Assembly: GCF_007096635.1 (NCBI RefSeq)
Contig: NZ_VKAA01000007.1
Span: 124,001-188,000 of the forward strand
Source of the DNA: Mycolicibacterium sp. 018/SC-01/001
Lineage (GTDB): Bacteria; Actinomycetota; Actinomycetes; Mycobacteriales; Mycobacteriaceae
Direction: 5' to 3'
DNA: 64,000 nucleotides
The translations under genes were made by a program, and so were the position numbers. The notes under the pieces were generated by a model. That model saw only the letters and a program-made list of their open reading frames with translations, did not search any database and was not told the origin of the DNA. This document shows positions 7,901 to 17,556 of the stretch, piece by piece. Each line of letters begins with the position of its first letter. Positions within the stretch are counted from its first letter, which is position 1.

Positions 7901-10062
7901 GGGACGGGCCACCATCCGGTGGCGGCGCCCACCTGTCGGCCCAGTTCGGCGGTCATGGTGCGCATGTACGTCGCCGAGATGTGGTGAGCGTCGTGATAGA
8001 TCAGCACGTTCCCCTCCACGGCTCGGCAGTAGTCCGGACGGCACACCGCATCGGTCATGTCGAGCGGCTTGAGCAACGGGAACTGAGTGAGGTAGTCCAG
8101 CGTCGGGTTATGGTCCGACAGTACTTCGGATCGCTTGATTCCGCAGGAGATGGCGTCACCTCCGTCGGCCAGGCAGTCCGACGGGAAGAAGGGCTCGCCG
8201 TCGCGCACCATCCACGGCGTGTCGCGCATGCCGAGAATCGGAATCCTGTTGTCCGACAGCTGTTTCCAGATGCCCAGATAGCTCGACGGCATGACGTCGC
8301 CGGGTTTGATGTTCCACGGCCGCGTGGACGTGGTGAACACGAAGTCGGGCCTGTCGGCGATCAGCTTGGCCATCACCCGCTGGTTCCACTGGTGACATTT
8401 GGGATAGGGATCGTTGTTGCCCATCACCAGTGGGACCGTCTCGGTGGTCAGTGGGCAGCCCATCTTGAGGTAGGTGACCACCTTGAAGTGGTGTGCCCTG
8501 CCGAGCAGGTCGAGTGCGGTGATCCAGTGTTCGGCGTGCGAGCCGCCGGCCAGTGCGATGGTCCGGGTGGCCGCCTTGTCGCCGTAGGTGCAGTTGATCA
8601 CGCCGACGTTGTCGAAGTCGCTGATGCAGCCGTCGGTGGTGGATTCGGGGATGTCGTTCTTGGCTTCGAGTGCGGTGGGGCGGAACGGCAGCTCGGGGAC
8701 GCGGACGTGGTCGATCAGGGCGCGGGCGCCGGGGTAGTCGCGCGGCGAGAGCTCCAGGAGTTCCTGACCGTTGTTGCGCAGCACCGTGACGTGTTCGCGC
8801 CACGTGAACGACGTCGCGGTCAGCGCGACGCCCAACAGCGCGACCGTCGAGCCCAGCACGATCGTCGGACGGCGCAACCGGGTGCGCAGCGGCAACCTCG
8901 GCGCCTTCGGCCGGGCCGGCTGGCCGCGCCCGCTGCGCAACGGCTCCTCGACGTAGCGGGTGGTGAGCCACGCCAGCAGCCCCGACACCAGCAGCACGCC
9001 GGCGCCTTCGACGACGTTGACCGCCGAGTGACCGGTGTAGGCCAGGTAGAAGATCAGCAACGGCCAGTGCCACAGGTACAGCGAGTACGCCATCGCGCCG
9101 AGCGCGACGAAGGGGGCGCTGGCCAGCAGGCGGTTGGGCGCGGGGATTCGGCCGTCGGTGTGCGGGTCGGCGTAGCGGTTGGCTGCCGACAGGATGAACA
9201 GCAGCGTGGCCCCGACCGGCACCAGCGCCCATGGGCCGGGGAATTCCTTGACCCCGTCGATCAGCGCCCCGCAGGCCAGGATCGCGGCGAGCCCGACGAC
9301 GGCGAACAGCGTGCGCAGCCACATGGGGCAGCGCAGCGACGGGACGAGCGCGCCGACGAGCGCGCCGAGCAGCAGCTCCCAGGCTCGGGCGAAGCTGTTG
9401 TAGTACGCGGTGGCTTGATCGGCGTCGTGGGCGATGATCGCGTAGACGAACGAGGCGATGGCGCAGGCGCTGAGCAGGACGACGAACGCGGCGCGCATGT
9501 GCCGGCCGAAGAGGCGGCGGAACAGGAGCGCCGATCCCAGGATCAGTGCGAGGAACGCGATGTAGAACTGGCCCTGCACCGACATCGACCAGATGTGCTG
9601 TAGCGGGCTGACCGCCTCGCCGGCGCGCAGATAGTTCGATGCGGTGTTGGCGAGCTCCCAGTTCTGGAAGTAGCCGAGGCTCGCGAGGCTCTGGTCGGCG
9701 AACGTCTCCCACCGGGTCTCGGGCTGGATCGCGATGGTGAGTACCGCCGACACCGCCAGCACCACGACGAGTGCGGGGAGCAGTCGGCGGATCAGTCGGG
9801 TGATCTCGGGTACCGGGCGTGGGCCGGGGCCGGGGGTCAGTACCCCTCGCAGCAGTCGGCCGCCGAAGAAGAAGCCCGACAGCACGAGGAACACGTCGAC
9901 GCCGCCGGACACCCGCCCGAACCACACGTGGAACACCGCGACCAGCGCGATCGCGACACCACGCAACCCGTCGAGGTCGTGGCGGTAGAACCCTGAGCTC
10001 CGCGTCCCCATCTGGGTCACCGGAGCCGTCGCGGCGGGCCGGGCGGAGGCGAGGGTCATCAT
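7897..10062 (-). CDS. Membrane acyltransferase with C-terminal SGNH domain (OatA-like)
   Basis: 721-aa membrane protein. The N-terminal half is an acyltransferase-3 domain with about ten or eleven membrane segments and the family opening HDLDGLRGVAIALVAVFHVW, where the Arg/Asp and His are the conserved acyl-transfer residues. The C-terminal 280 residues form an extracytoplasmic SGNH domain with GGSHAEHW (Ser/His oxyanion motif) and YHDAHHIS (Asp-x-x-His). Such proteins O-acylate cell-envelope glycans or lipids. It is the first gene of the treXYZ operon, coupled to treX by ATGA, so its substrate might be a trehalose-containing glycolipid, but that is only inference. A homologous gene sits upstream of treX in M. 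tuberculosis (Rv1565c). Confidence 0.88.
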   Translation of the reverse strand: MMTLASARPAATAPVTQMGTRSSGFYRHDLDGLRGVAIALVAVFHVWFGRVSGGVDVFLVLSGFFFGGRLLRGVLTPGPGPRPVPEITRLIRRLLPALVVVLAVSAVLTIAIQPETRWETFADQSLASLGYFQNWELANTASNYLRAGEAVSPLQHIWSMSVQGQFYIAFLALILGSALLFRRLFGRHMRAAFVVLLSACAIASFVYAIIAHDADQATAYYNSFARAWELLLGALVGALVPSLRCPMWLRTLFAVVGLAAILACGALIDGVKEFPGPWALVPVGATLLFILSAANRYADPHTDGRIPAPNRLLASAPFVALGAMAYSLYLWHWPLLIFYLAYTGHSAVNVVEGAGVLLVSGLLAWLTTRYVEEPLRSGRGQPARPKAPRLPLRTRLRRPTIVLGSTVALLGVALTATSFTWREHVTVLRNNGQELLELSPRDYPGARALIDHVRVPELPFRPTALEAKNDIPESTTDGCISDFDNVGVINCTYGDKAATRTIALAGGSHAEHWITALDLLGRAHHFKVVTYLKMGCPLTTETVPLVMGNNDPYPKCHQWNQRVMAKLIADRPDFVFTTSTRPWNIKPGDVMPSSYLGIWKQLSDNRIPILGMRDTPWMVRDGEPFFPSDCLADGGDAISCGIKRSEVLSDHNPTLDYLTQFPLLKPLDMTDAVCRPDYCRAVEGNVLIYHDAHHISATYMRTMTAELGRQVGAATGWWPVP

Positions 10063-10072
10063 GATCGACGGC

Positions 10073-10082
10073 TAATCTACCG
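10073..10082. promoter_or_regulatory. Overlapping divergent -10 elements for bioA and the acyltransferase operon
   Basis: The 23-base gap between the two starts contains TAATCT (10073-10078) on the plus strand, 7 bases before the bioA GTG, and TAGATT on the minus strand, about 11 bases before the acyltransferase ATG. The bioA transcript would be leaderless. No BioQ-type palindrome is present here. Confidence 0.5.
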
Positions 10083-10085
10083 AAG

Positions 10086-11387
10086 GTGTCTGCGATGACG
10101 CCCAGCGAGATCAGCGCCGTCGACGCGGCTCACATCTGGCATCCGTACAGCCCGATCGGGCCCGACGCGATGGCGCCGGTCGTGGCGACGGCGGCCCGGG
10201 GCGCCTGGCTCACCGTCGATCGCGGGGGCCACGAGGTCGAGGTTCTCGACGCGATGGCGTCGTGGTGGACCGCGGTGCACGGCCACGGCCACCCTGCCCT
10301 CGACGCGGCGATCACGCGCCAGCTCGCGACCATGAACCACGTCATGTTCGGCGGCCTCACCCATGAGCCCGCCGCCCGCCTGGCGCAGCTGCTCGTCGAC
10401 ATGACGCCCGCGGGGCTGGAGACGGTGTTCTTCAGCGATTCGGGCTCGGTCTCGGTGGAGGTCGCGGTCAAGATGGCGCTGCAGTACTGGCGCAGCAGCG
10501 GCCGGCCCGGCAAGAGCCGGTTGATGACGTGGCGCGGCGGCTACCACGGTGACACCTTCACGCCGATGAGCGTCTGCGATCCCGACGGCGGCATGCACAC
10601 GCTGTGGACCGGCACCCATTCGCTGCTCGCCGATCAGGTGTTCGCGCCCGCGGTGCCGGCCGAGTACGACCCGGCCTACAGCGCTGCCTTCGCCGACCAG
10701 CTGGCCCGGCACGCCGACGAGCTCGCCGCGGTGATCGTCGAGCCTGTCGTGCAGGGCGCTGGCGGTATGCGGTTCCACGATCCGCGGTACGTGGCAGACC
10801 TGCGCCGCATCTGCGACGAGCACGGCGTGCTGCTGATCTTCGACGAGATCGCCACCGGGTTCGGCCGCACGGGAGAGCTGTTCGCGGCCGAGCACGCCGG
10901 GGTCAGCCCGGACATCATGTGCGTGGGCAAGGCCCTGACCGGCGGGTACCTGACGCTGGCCGCGACGTTGTGCACCCGCGAGGTCGCCGAGACGATCAGC
11001 GCGCACCCGCCGGGCGCGCTGATGCACGGCCCGACGTTCATGGCCAACGCGCTGGCGTGCGCCGTCAGCGTCGCGTCGCTGGAACTGCTGGGCACCGGCG
11101 CGTGGCGCGCGCAGGTGCGCGACATCGAGGCCGGGTTGCGCGCAGGCCTGGCGCCGGCAGCCGAGTTGCCGAACGTCGTCGACGTGCGGGTGCTGGGTGC
11201 GATCGGTGTCCTGGAGGTCGACCGCGACGTCGATCTGCGCGTCGCGACGCCGGTTGCCATCGACCACGGTGTCTGGCTGCGGCCGTTCCGGAATCTGATC
11301 TACGTGATGCCGCCCTACATCTGCACCGACGCGGAGATCGGCCGGATCACCTCGGCGATGAGCGAGGTCGCGCGTGCTCTAACCTGA
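10086..11387 (+). CDS. bioA: Adenosylmethionine-8-amino-7-oxononanoate aminotransferase
   Basis: PLP class III aminotransferase (433 aa) making 7,8-diaminopelargonate from KAPA with SAM as amino donor, the antepenultimate step of biotin synthesis. Diagnostic stretches are HIWHPYSP near the N-terminus, [30 protein letters not shown] and the PLP lysine in [12 protein letters not shown]. The start is GTG at 10086, with a -10-like TAATCT just upstream; an internal ATG three codons later is possible. The gene's last codons (CTA ACC TGA) double as the bioF promoter and BioQ operator, so bioA and bioF are partly independent transcription units. Confidence 0.96.
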   Translation: MSAMTPSEISAVDAAHIWHPYSPIGPDAMAPVVATAARGAWLTVDRGGHEVEVLDAMASWWTAVHGHGHPALDAAITRQLATMNHVMFGGLTHEPAARLAQLLVDMTPAGLETVFFSDSGSVSVEVAVKMALQYWRSSGRPGKSRLMTWRGGYHGDTFTPMSVCDPDGGMHTLWTGTHSLLADQVFAPAVPAEYDPAYSAAFADQLARHADELAAVIVEPVVQGAGGMRFHDPRYVADLRRICDEHGVLLIFDEIATGFGRTGELFAAEHAGVSPDIMCVGKALTGGYLTLAATLCTREVAETISAHPPGALMHGPTFMANALACAVSVASLELLGTGAWRAQVRDIEAGLRAGLAPAAELPNVVDVRVLGAIGVLEVDRDVDLRVATPVAIDHGVWLRPFRNLIYVMPPYICTDAEIGRITSAMSEVARALT

Positions 11388-11397
11388 ACGGTGTTCA
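11380..11397 (+). promoter_or_regulatory. bioF promoter and BioQ operator
   Basis: TGAACGGTGTTCA at 11385-11397 is a TGAAC-N3-GTTCA palindrome, preceded by TAACCT (11380-11385) as a plausible -10. The same CTAACCTGAAC-N3-GTTCAA string occurs in the bioQ/bioB intergenic region. This matches the 13-bp BioQ motif known from mycobacteria. The first three palindrome bases are the bioA stop codon. Confidence 0.85.
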
Positions 11398-11419
11398 AGT
11401 CTGTCGTGAAGGAGAGCCG

Positions 11420-12562
11420 GTGACGCGCGTCGGTCTGGATCCGTTGGCCTGGCTCGACGACGTCGCAACCCAGCGCCGCTCCGCGGGCCTGCGCCGCAGC
11501 CTGCGCACCCGCCCGCCCGTCGGCGCGGAACTCGACCTGGCCTCCAACGACTATCTCGGCCTGTCCCAGCATCCCCGTGTGCTCGACGGCGGTGTGGCGG
11601 CGCTGCGCACCTGGGGTGCCGGGTCCACGGGGTCGCGGCTGGTCACCGGCAACACCGAGCTCCACGAGGCGTTCGAGCGCGACCTCGCCGCGTTCGTCGG
11701 CATGGAGTCGGCGTTGGCCTTCTCGTCGGGTTACACCGCCAACCTCGGTGCGGTGGTGGCGCTGTCGGGTCCCGGCACCCTGCTCGTGTCCGATGCGTTC
11801 ACACACGCCTCGCTGGTCGACGCGTGCCGCCTGTCGCGGGCCCGGGTCGTCGTCACCCCGCACAACGACGTCGCCGCGGTCGAGGCCGCACTGGCCGCGC
11901 GCAGCGAGGACCGCGCGGTCGTGATCACCGACTCCGTGTTCTCCACCGACGGGGCGCTGGCCCCACTGACTGCGCTGCACGACGCATGCCGCAGGCAGGG
12001 GGCGCTGCTGATCGTCGACGAGGCCCACGGGCTCGGCGTGCGCGGCTCGGGAGGGCGCGGTCTGCTGGACGAGGTCGGTTTGGCGGGCGCGCCCGACGTG
12101 GTGATGACCACGACGCTGTCCAAGGCGCTCGGCAGCCAGGGCGGTGTCGTGCTCGGCCCGGCCAAAGTACGCGAGCATCTCGTCGACACGGCGCGACCGT
12201 TCATCTTCGACACCGGTCTGGCGCCGGCTGCCGTCGGCGCCGCGCATGCAGCCCTCGAGGTGCTGGCCGAGGAACCGTGGCGGGCTCAGCGCGTGCTCGA
12301 GCACGCGGCGACGCTCGCGGAGATCTGCGACGTGGCCGAGACGCCGACGTCGGCGGTGGTGTCGGTGATCCTCGGGGAACCCGAGGTCGCGGTCGCGGCG
12401 GCGACCGCCTGCCACGAGCTGGGCGTGCGCGTCGGCTGCTTCCGTCCGCCGAGTGTGCCCGCCGGCACGTCGCGGTTGCGGCTGACCGCGCGGGCGTCGC
12501 TGTCCGAGGACGAGATGGTGCTGGCGCGCCGCGTGCTGACCCACGTGCTGGCGGCGCGGTGA
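11420..12562 (+). CDS. bioF: 8-amino-7-oxononanoate synthase
   Basis: PLP enzyme (380 aa) of the alpha-oxoamine synthase family that condenses pimeloyl-thioester with alanine to KAPA, the first dedicated ring step of biotin. Seen motifs: [29 protein letters not shown] and the PLP lysine in [12 protein letters not shown]. The start is GTG 11420 ([12 protein letters not shown]), preceded by AAGGAGA at good spacing and just after the BioQ operator. It overlaps bioD by the four bases GTGA, so bioFD are coupled and should be repressed together by BioQ when biotin is plentiful. Confidence 0.96.
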   Translation: MTRVGLDPLAWLDDVATQRRSAGLRRSLRTRPPVGAELDLASNDYLGLSQHPRVLDGGVAALRTWGAGSTGSRLVTGNTELHEAFERDLAAFVGMESALAFSSGYTANLGAVVALSGPGTLLVSDAFTHASLVDACRLSRARVVVTPHNDVAAVEAALAARSEDRAVVITDSVFSTDGALAPLTALHDACRRQGALLIVDEAHGLGVRGSGGRGLLDEVGLAGAPDVVMTTTLSKALGSQGGVVLGPAKVREHLVDTARPFIFDTGLAPAAVGAAHAALEVLAEEPWRAQRVLEHAATLAEICDVAETPTSAVVSVILGEPEVAVAAATACHELGVRVGCFRPPSVPAGTSRLRLTARASLSEDEMVLARRVLTHVLAAR

Positions 12563-13236
12563 GCGTGCTCGTCGTGACCGGCACCGGAACCGGTGTCGGG
12601 AAGACGGTCGCGACGGCGGCGCTGGCCTGTCATGCGCGGCTGGCCGGCCTCGACGTCGCGGTGTGCAAGCCGGTGCAGACAGGCACTGACGACGGCGACG
12701 ACGACCTGGCCGAGATCGGCAGACAGGCCGGGGTGTCGCAGCTGGTCGCCGGATGGCGATACCCGGAGCCGCTGGCTCCGGTGGCGGCGGCGCGGCGATC
12801 CGGTGCACCTCTGCCCACGCGTGCCGAGCTGCTCGAGGTGATCCGCGGCGCGGATGCACCGGACCGGCTGACGCTGGTGGAAGGCGCCGGCGGGCTGCTC
12901 GTGGAACTCGGCGAGGACGGCGTCACGCTGCGCGACCTGGCCGAGGAGCTGGGCGCGCCGGTCCTGATCGTGGTCGCTGCGGGCCTGGGCACTCTCAACC
13001 ACACCGCGCTGACGTTGGAAGCGCTTGCCGCACGCGATGTTTCGTGCGCCGGTGTGGTCATCGGGTCCTGGCCGGCCCAGCCCGGGGTCGCCGAGGCCGA
13101 CAACAGGGACGCGCTGGCGCGCCTGGCCCCGGTCGTGGCGGCGCTGCCAGCGGGTCTGGGCACGCTCAATGCCTCTGATTTCGAACAGGTCAGTGCGCGG
13201 GCGTTCGACCCGGCCTGGGTGAGCGGACTCCGCTAG
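12559..13236 (+). CDS. bioD: Dethiobiotin synthetase
   Basis: ATP-dependent carboxylase (225 aa) closing the ureido ring of dethiobiotin from diaminopelargonate and CO2. The P-loop-like start is [10 protein letters not shown], followed by KPVQTG and [11 protein letters not shown], all characteristic of BioD. The GTG start overlaps the bioF stop (GTGA), and the TAG stop shares one base with the next gene. It belongs to the BioQ-controlled bioFD unit. Confidence 0.95.
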   Translation: MSVLVVTGTGTGVGKTVATAALACHARLAGLDVAVCKPVQTGTDDGDDDLAEIGRQAGVSQLVAGWRYPEPLAPVAAARRSGAPLPTRAELLEVIRGADAPDRLTLVEGAGGLLVELGEDGVTLRDLAEELGAPVLIVVAAGLGTLNHTALTLEALAARDVSCAGVVIGSWPAQPGVAEADNRDALARLAPVVAALPAGLGTLNASDFEQVSARAFDPAWVSGLR

Positions 13237-13757
13237 TGGTGCACTCGGTCGAAGCGCTGTTCGATGACGCGACCGAGACCGCGGTGCGCGAACTCTGGGA
13301 CGGCCTCGCGGCCGCAGGCGTGCCGAGCCAGGCGGGTCACACCGCGCCGAGCAACCGGCCGCACGTCACGCTCACCGTGGCCGAGCAGATGGATGACGCC
13401 GTCGATGTCGCGCTCGCGCCGCTCCTGGACCGGCTGCCGCTGCCGTGTGTGGTGGGCGCGCCGATGCTGTTCGGCGGCGGCCGCACCGTCACGCTGGTCC
13501 GCCTGGTGGTGCCGTCGGCCGGCCTGCTGGCCCTGCACGCCGGAGTTCACGAGTCGTGTCTGCCTCATGTGCCCAAAGGGGTTCTGCCGCATGTCGATCC
13601 GGGCCGGTGGACGCCGCACGTCACGCTCGGCCGGAGCATCCCGCCCGACCTCCTGCCGCTCGCGCTCGCGATACCGGGCATCGCCCGTGACATCCACGGT
13701 GAGATCACCACGCTGCGGCACTGGGACGGCAACGCCAAACAGGAGCACTGGATCTAG
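13236..13757 (+). CDS. 2'-5' RNA ligase / 2H phosphoesterase family protein
   Basis: 173-aa protein with two HxTL motifs, RPHVTLTV near residue 46 and TPHVTLGR near residue 129. They define the bilobed 2H phosphoesterase fold (LigT/CPDase-like) that hydrolyses or forms 2',5' or cyclic phosphodiester bonds on RNA ends or small nucleotides. The substrate is unknown. It starts at GTG 13236 (or GTG 13239), sharing one base with the bioD stop, so it is cotranscribed with bioFD. Its stop overlaps the bioQ stop in the self-complementary CTAG at 13754-13757. Confidence 0.82.
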   Translation: MVHSVEALFDDATETAVRELWDGLAAAGVPSQAGHTAPSNRPHVTLTVAEQMDDAVDVALAPLLDRLPLPCVVGAPMLFGGGRTVTLVRLVVPSAGLLALHAGVHESCLPHVPKGVLPHVDPGRWTPHVTLGRSIPPDLLPLALAIPGIARDIHGEITTLRHWDGNAKQEHWI

Positions 13758-14329
13758 ACGGGCGCTTCGCGGCGGGCGAGGATGCCGTCGATCAGCAGTC
13801 GCACGCCGAAGTCGAACCGGGTGTCCTGGTCGTCGCTCAGCAGTGACGCATCGGGCAGGTCCGCCCCCGCAGCGTCCCACTGCCGGCGCGACTGTTCGTC
13901 GACGGTGAACCCGAGCACGTAGTAGACGACGGTGCGGGCGGTCAGCTCGGCGTTGGCCGTCGGCACACCCGCCTCGGCCGCGGCGTCGGTCAGCTGGCGC
14001 ACCACGTCGGTCATCACCGCCGACTCGGCCGCTGCGAAGCTCGCCGACACCAGCTCGGCGCCGTCGGTGTGGGACAGCAGCGCATCGCGCACCTGCCGGC
14101 ACAGAGCCACGACGCGGGTCCGCCAATCGCCCGTCGGTGGCGCCACCGCCGCGAGGACGTGGTCGGCGACTGCCCCGAGCAATTGCTGCTTGTTCGCGAA
14201 GTGCCAGTACAGCGCGCCCGGTGACACCTCGAGCTCACGCGCCAGCCGCCGCATCGACAGGTCGGCCAACCCGTAATCGTCGAGCAACGACGTCGCCGCC
14301 GCGATCACGTCGCGTTTGTGGAGCTGCAC
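13754..14329 (-). CDS. bioQ: TetR-family biotin repressor BioQ
   Basis: 191-aa TetR-type regulator. The N-terminal helix-turn-helix is LADLSMRRLARELEVSPGALYWHFANKQQLL, spanning about residues 18-48; the rest is an all-helical ligand/dimer domain. Divergent placement from bioB, with a TGAAC-N3-GTTCA palindrome in between and an identical site before bioF, identifies it as BioQ, which in mycobacteria and corynebacteria replaces BirA as transcriptional repressor of biotin genes. It starts with GTG at 14327-14329; a TAGGGT about 7 bases upstream suggests a leaderless, autoregulated transcript. It converges with the 2H phosphoesterase gene. Confidence 0.9.
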   Translation of the reverse strand: MQLHKRDVIAAATSLLDDYGLADLSMRRLARELEVSPGALYWHFANKQQLLGAVADHVLAAVAPPTGDWRTRVVALCRQVRDALLSHTDGAELVSASFAAAESAVMTDVVRQLTDAAAEAGVPTANAELTARTVVYYVLGFTVDEQSRRQWDAAGADLPDASLLSDDQDTRFDFGVRLLIDGILARREAPV

Positions 14330-14339
14330 GCCAGTACCC

Positions 14340-14357
14340 TAACCTGAACACCGTTCA
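14340..14357. promoter_or_regulatory. BioQ operator in the bioQ/bioB intergenic region
   Basis: TGAACACCGTTCA at 14345-14357 is the second TGAAC-N3-GTTCA palindrome. TAACCT (14340-14345) is a likely bioB -10, and on the other strand TAGGGT (14336-14341) lies before bioQ. One bound dimer would cover both promoters, giving repression of bioB and autorepression of bioQ. Confidence 0.87.
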
Positions 14358-14365
14358 ATTACTGA

Positions 14366-15596
<1,231 letters not shown>

Positions 15597-15600
<4 letters not shown>

Positions 15601-16226
15601 CGGTGTCGCGTCTGAACGCAGCCCTGCGGGTCGTCGTCGGCCTCGCGGTAGCCGGTGCGCTCTGCGGGGCGCTGTGGGCCTGGCTGGCGCCGCCGATCCA
15701 CGGCGTGGTCGCCCTGACGCGCAGCAACGACCGACTGAAGGCCTACCTCGGCAACGAGGGCGATCATTTCTTCACCTCGGCTGCGCTGCTGGTCGGGTTC
15801 CTGTCGGTGCTCGCCGTGGTCGCGGCGGTTGCCGTGTGGCAGTGGCGGGCCCAGCGCGGACCGGTGATGATGGCCGCGCTGACGGTGGGCACGATCGGCG
15901 CGTCCGCCGCGGCCGCGGGCGCCGGGGCGGTACTGGCGCGTCTGCGATACGGGCAGATCGACGTCGCAACCGTCGACGTCACCGAGCAGAACCGGGTGAG
16001 CTACGTCGTCGAGGCGCCCTCGGTGTTTTTCGGGCACACCCCGTTGCAGGTGGCGCTGACGCTGCTGTTGCCCGCGGCGGTCGCCGCGATGGTGTACGTG
16101 CTGGGCGTCGTGTCGACCACCCGTGATGATCTCGGCGGCTGGCCGCCGGTCGATCGGGCGGCTACCGATCGAAGCGCGACAGCGGCTGACGTTCCACCCG
16201 TCGCCCCGTCATCACCTTCACCGTGA
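15597..16226 (+). CDS. DUF2567 family membrane protein
   Basis: 209-aa protein with four predicted membrane segments (around [38 protein letters not shown], the [17 protein letters not shown] stretch and [20 protein letters not shown]) and an extracytoplasmic loop between the first two. It corresponds to the Rv1591-type conserved membrane protein downstream of bioB in mycobacteria. The start is GTG 15597, overlapping the bsaP stop by GTGA. Function is unknown; linkage suggests a role tied to biotin, but nothing in the sequence proves it. Its last 65 bases are antisense to the lipase gene. Confidence 0.8.
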
Positions 16227-17514
16227 TCTTGCCCAGCGTGACCATGCCCCGGTAGGTCGACGGGTTCAGCAGGGTCGGCCACTTGGTGCGTTTGATGTTC
16301 TCGCGCAACGGTTTACCGGCGAAGCGGTCGCGCAGCCAGCGCAGGGTCATCGGCGCCGACATCGGGTGCAGCAGCAGATGCTCGCTCAACAGGTCGCGGT
16401 GGTAGGTGACGTGGGCTCCGCCCCGCTCGTAGGTGTGCGCCAGTTCGTCGATGTCGTCGACGGAGATGATGCGGTCGTGGACGGCCTGCACGATCAGTAC
16501 CGGGACCGACGGTGCCGCCGTGCCCAGCTTGATGCTGTCGAACACGTGCTGCACCTCGGGGCTGAGCAGGATCTCCTCGAGCGGACGGTCGATCATGTCG
16601 GCCATGTCGCGGCCGGCGCAGGTGACCATCGCCTGTCCCGTGGTCATCGTCTGGATGCGCTGGAGGAGTTCCTTGCCTTCAGGCGTGGCGTGCTCGGAGA
16701 TGATGCGATCGAGGTCGGGGTAAATGTGGCTCAGCGCGGCCACCACCAGCGCCGGCAAGCCCGAGTAGATGCTGCCGTTGAGGCGGCGGAAGGTGTGCCC
16801 GAGGTCGCCCACGGGTGAACCGAGGACCGCGCCGACCACGTTGAGTTCCGGGGCGTAGGCGGCCTGGACCTCCGCGGCCCACGCCGAGGCCAGTCCGCCC
16901 CCGGAATAGCCCCACAGCCCGATCGGCGACGTCGCGTCGAGCCGGAACGTCGGGTGGCTGATGGTGGCCCGGATGCCGTCGAGAATGTGGTAACCCGGCT
17001 CGTAGGGTGCACCCCACATGCCGGTCGAGCCTTCGTGGTCGGGCACCGACACGGCCCACCCCTCGGCGAGGGCGGCGGCGATCAGCAGGAATTCGAATTG
17101 CGCGACGGCGCCGACGGCCTTCGCGCCGCGGCGCAGCGCGTAGGAGGGGAAGCAGCGGCTCGCGACCGCGTCGATCGCGCACTGGTAGGACATGACCGGC
17201 AGCGGCCGGCGCGGGTCGCGCTCGGTCGGGATCAGCACGGTCGTCACCACGGCCTGCGGATCGCCCTGGAAGTCGGTGGTGCGGTAGAGCAGCTGCGTGG
17301 CGCTGAATTTCTGCGGCACCAGCCCGAGGAACGCCAACTCGACGTCGCGGGAGCGCAGCACGGTGCCGGGGCGGGCGTGCTCGAAGCCCTCCGGCGGTTC
17401 GTAGAACGGATCGTCCGACGGCACCACCGGGCGCTGCCTGGGCGTGAGCGCCTGATGGTGGGGTTGGCCGATCCATTCGGCCCCTGTCGCCCGTGCCGCG
17501 CTGCCCGATTCCAT
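16162..17514 (-). CDS. Lipase family protein (alpha/beta hydrolase, Rv1592c-like)
   Basis: 450-aa hydrolase of the secretory-lipase (LIP) family. The nucleophile elbow is [14 protein letters not shown] (G-x-S-x-G), with the Asp in [18 protein letters not shown] and the C-terminal His probably in the [11 protein letters not shown] region. There is no clear signal peptide at the N-terminus ([14 protein letters not shown]), unlike fungal relatives. It lies 42 bases downstream of nrtR on the same strand and may be cotranscribed, but an AT-rich palindrome directly before its start suggests its own control. The 3' end overlaps the DUF2567 gene. Confidence 0.85.
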   Translation of the reverse strand: MESGSAARATGAEWIGQPHHQALTPRQRPVVPSDDPFYEPPEGFEHARPGTVLRSRDVELAFLGLVPQKFSATQLLYRTTDFQGDPQAVVTTVLIPTERDPRRPLPVMSYQCAIDAVASRCFPSYALRRGAKAVGAVAQFEFLLIAAALAEGWAVSVPDHEGSTGMWGAPYEPGYHILDGIRATISHPTFRLDATSPIGLWGYSGGGLASAWAAEVQAAYAPELNVVGAVLGSPVGDLGHTFRRLNGSIYSGLPALVVAALSHIYPDLDRIISEHATPEGKELLQRIQTMTTGQAMVTCAGRDMADMIDRPLEEILLSPEVQHVFDSIKLGTAAPSVPVLIVQAVHDRIISVDDIDELAHTYERGGAHVTYHRDLLSEHLLLHPMSAPMTLRWLRDRFAGKPLRENIKRTKWPTLLNPSTYRGMVTLGKITVKVMTGRRVERQPLSRFDR

Positions 17515-17520
17515 CCCCGC

Positions 17521-17536
17521 ATTCTTACTTAAGAAT
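17521..17536. promoter_or_regulatory. AT-rich palindrome before the lipase gene
   Basis: ATTCTT-ACTT-AAGAAT is a 6-bp inverted repeat located 7 bases upstream of the lipase ATG, with a further partial copy TAAGAA at 17541-17546. It is strikingly A/T-rich for this genome and could be an operator. Confidence 0.4.
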
Positions 17537-17556
17537 GTGCTAAGAAGCCAGCCGAC

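Noticed and set aside
5939..7987. 682-residue open frame antisense to treX
   Set aside because: High-GC shadow frame with biased composition and no recognisable domain; treX on the other strand has full catalytic motifs.
7981..9603. 540-residue frame opposite the acyltransferase
   Set aside because: Composition typical of antisense GC-rich sequence, Gln/Arg/Gly-rich without motifs.
10604..11420. N-terminal extension of bioF over bioA
   Set aside because: The open frame upstream of GTG 11420 is an Arg-rich shadow of bioA; the ribosome site and family N-terminus support GTG 11420.
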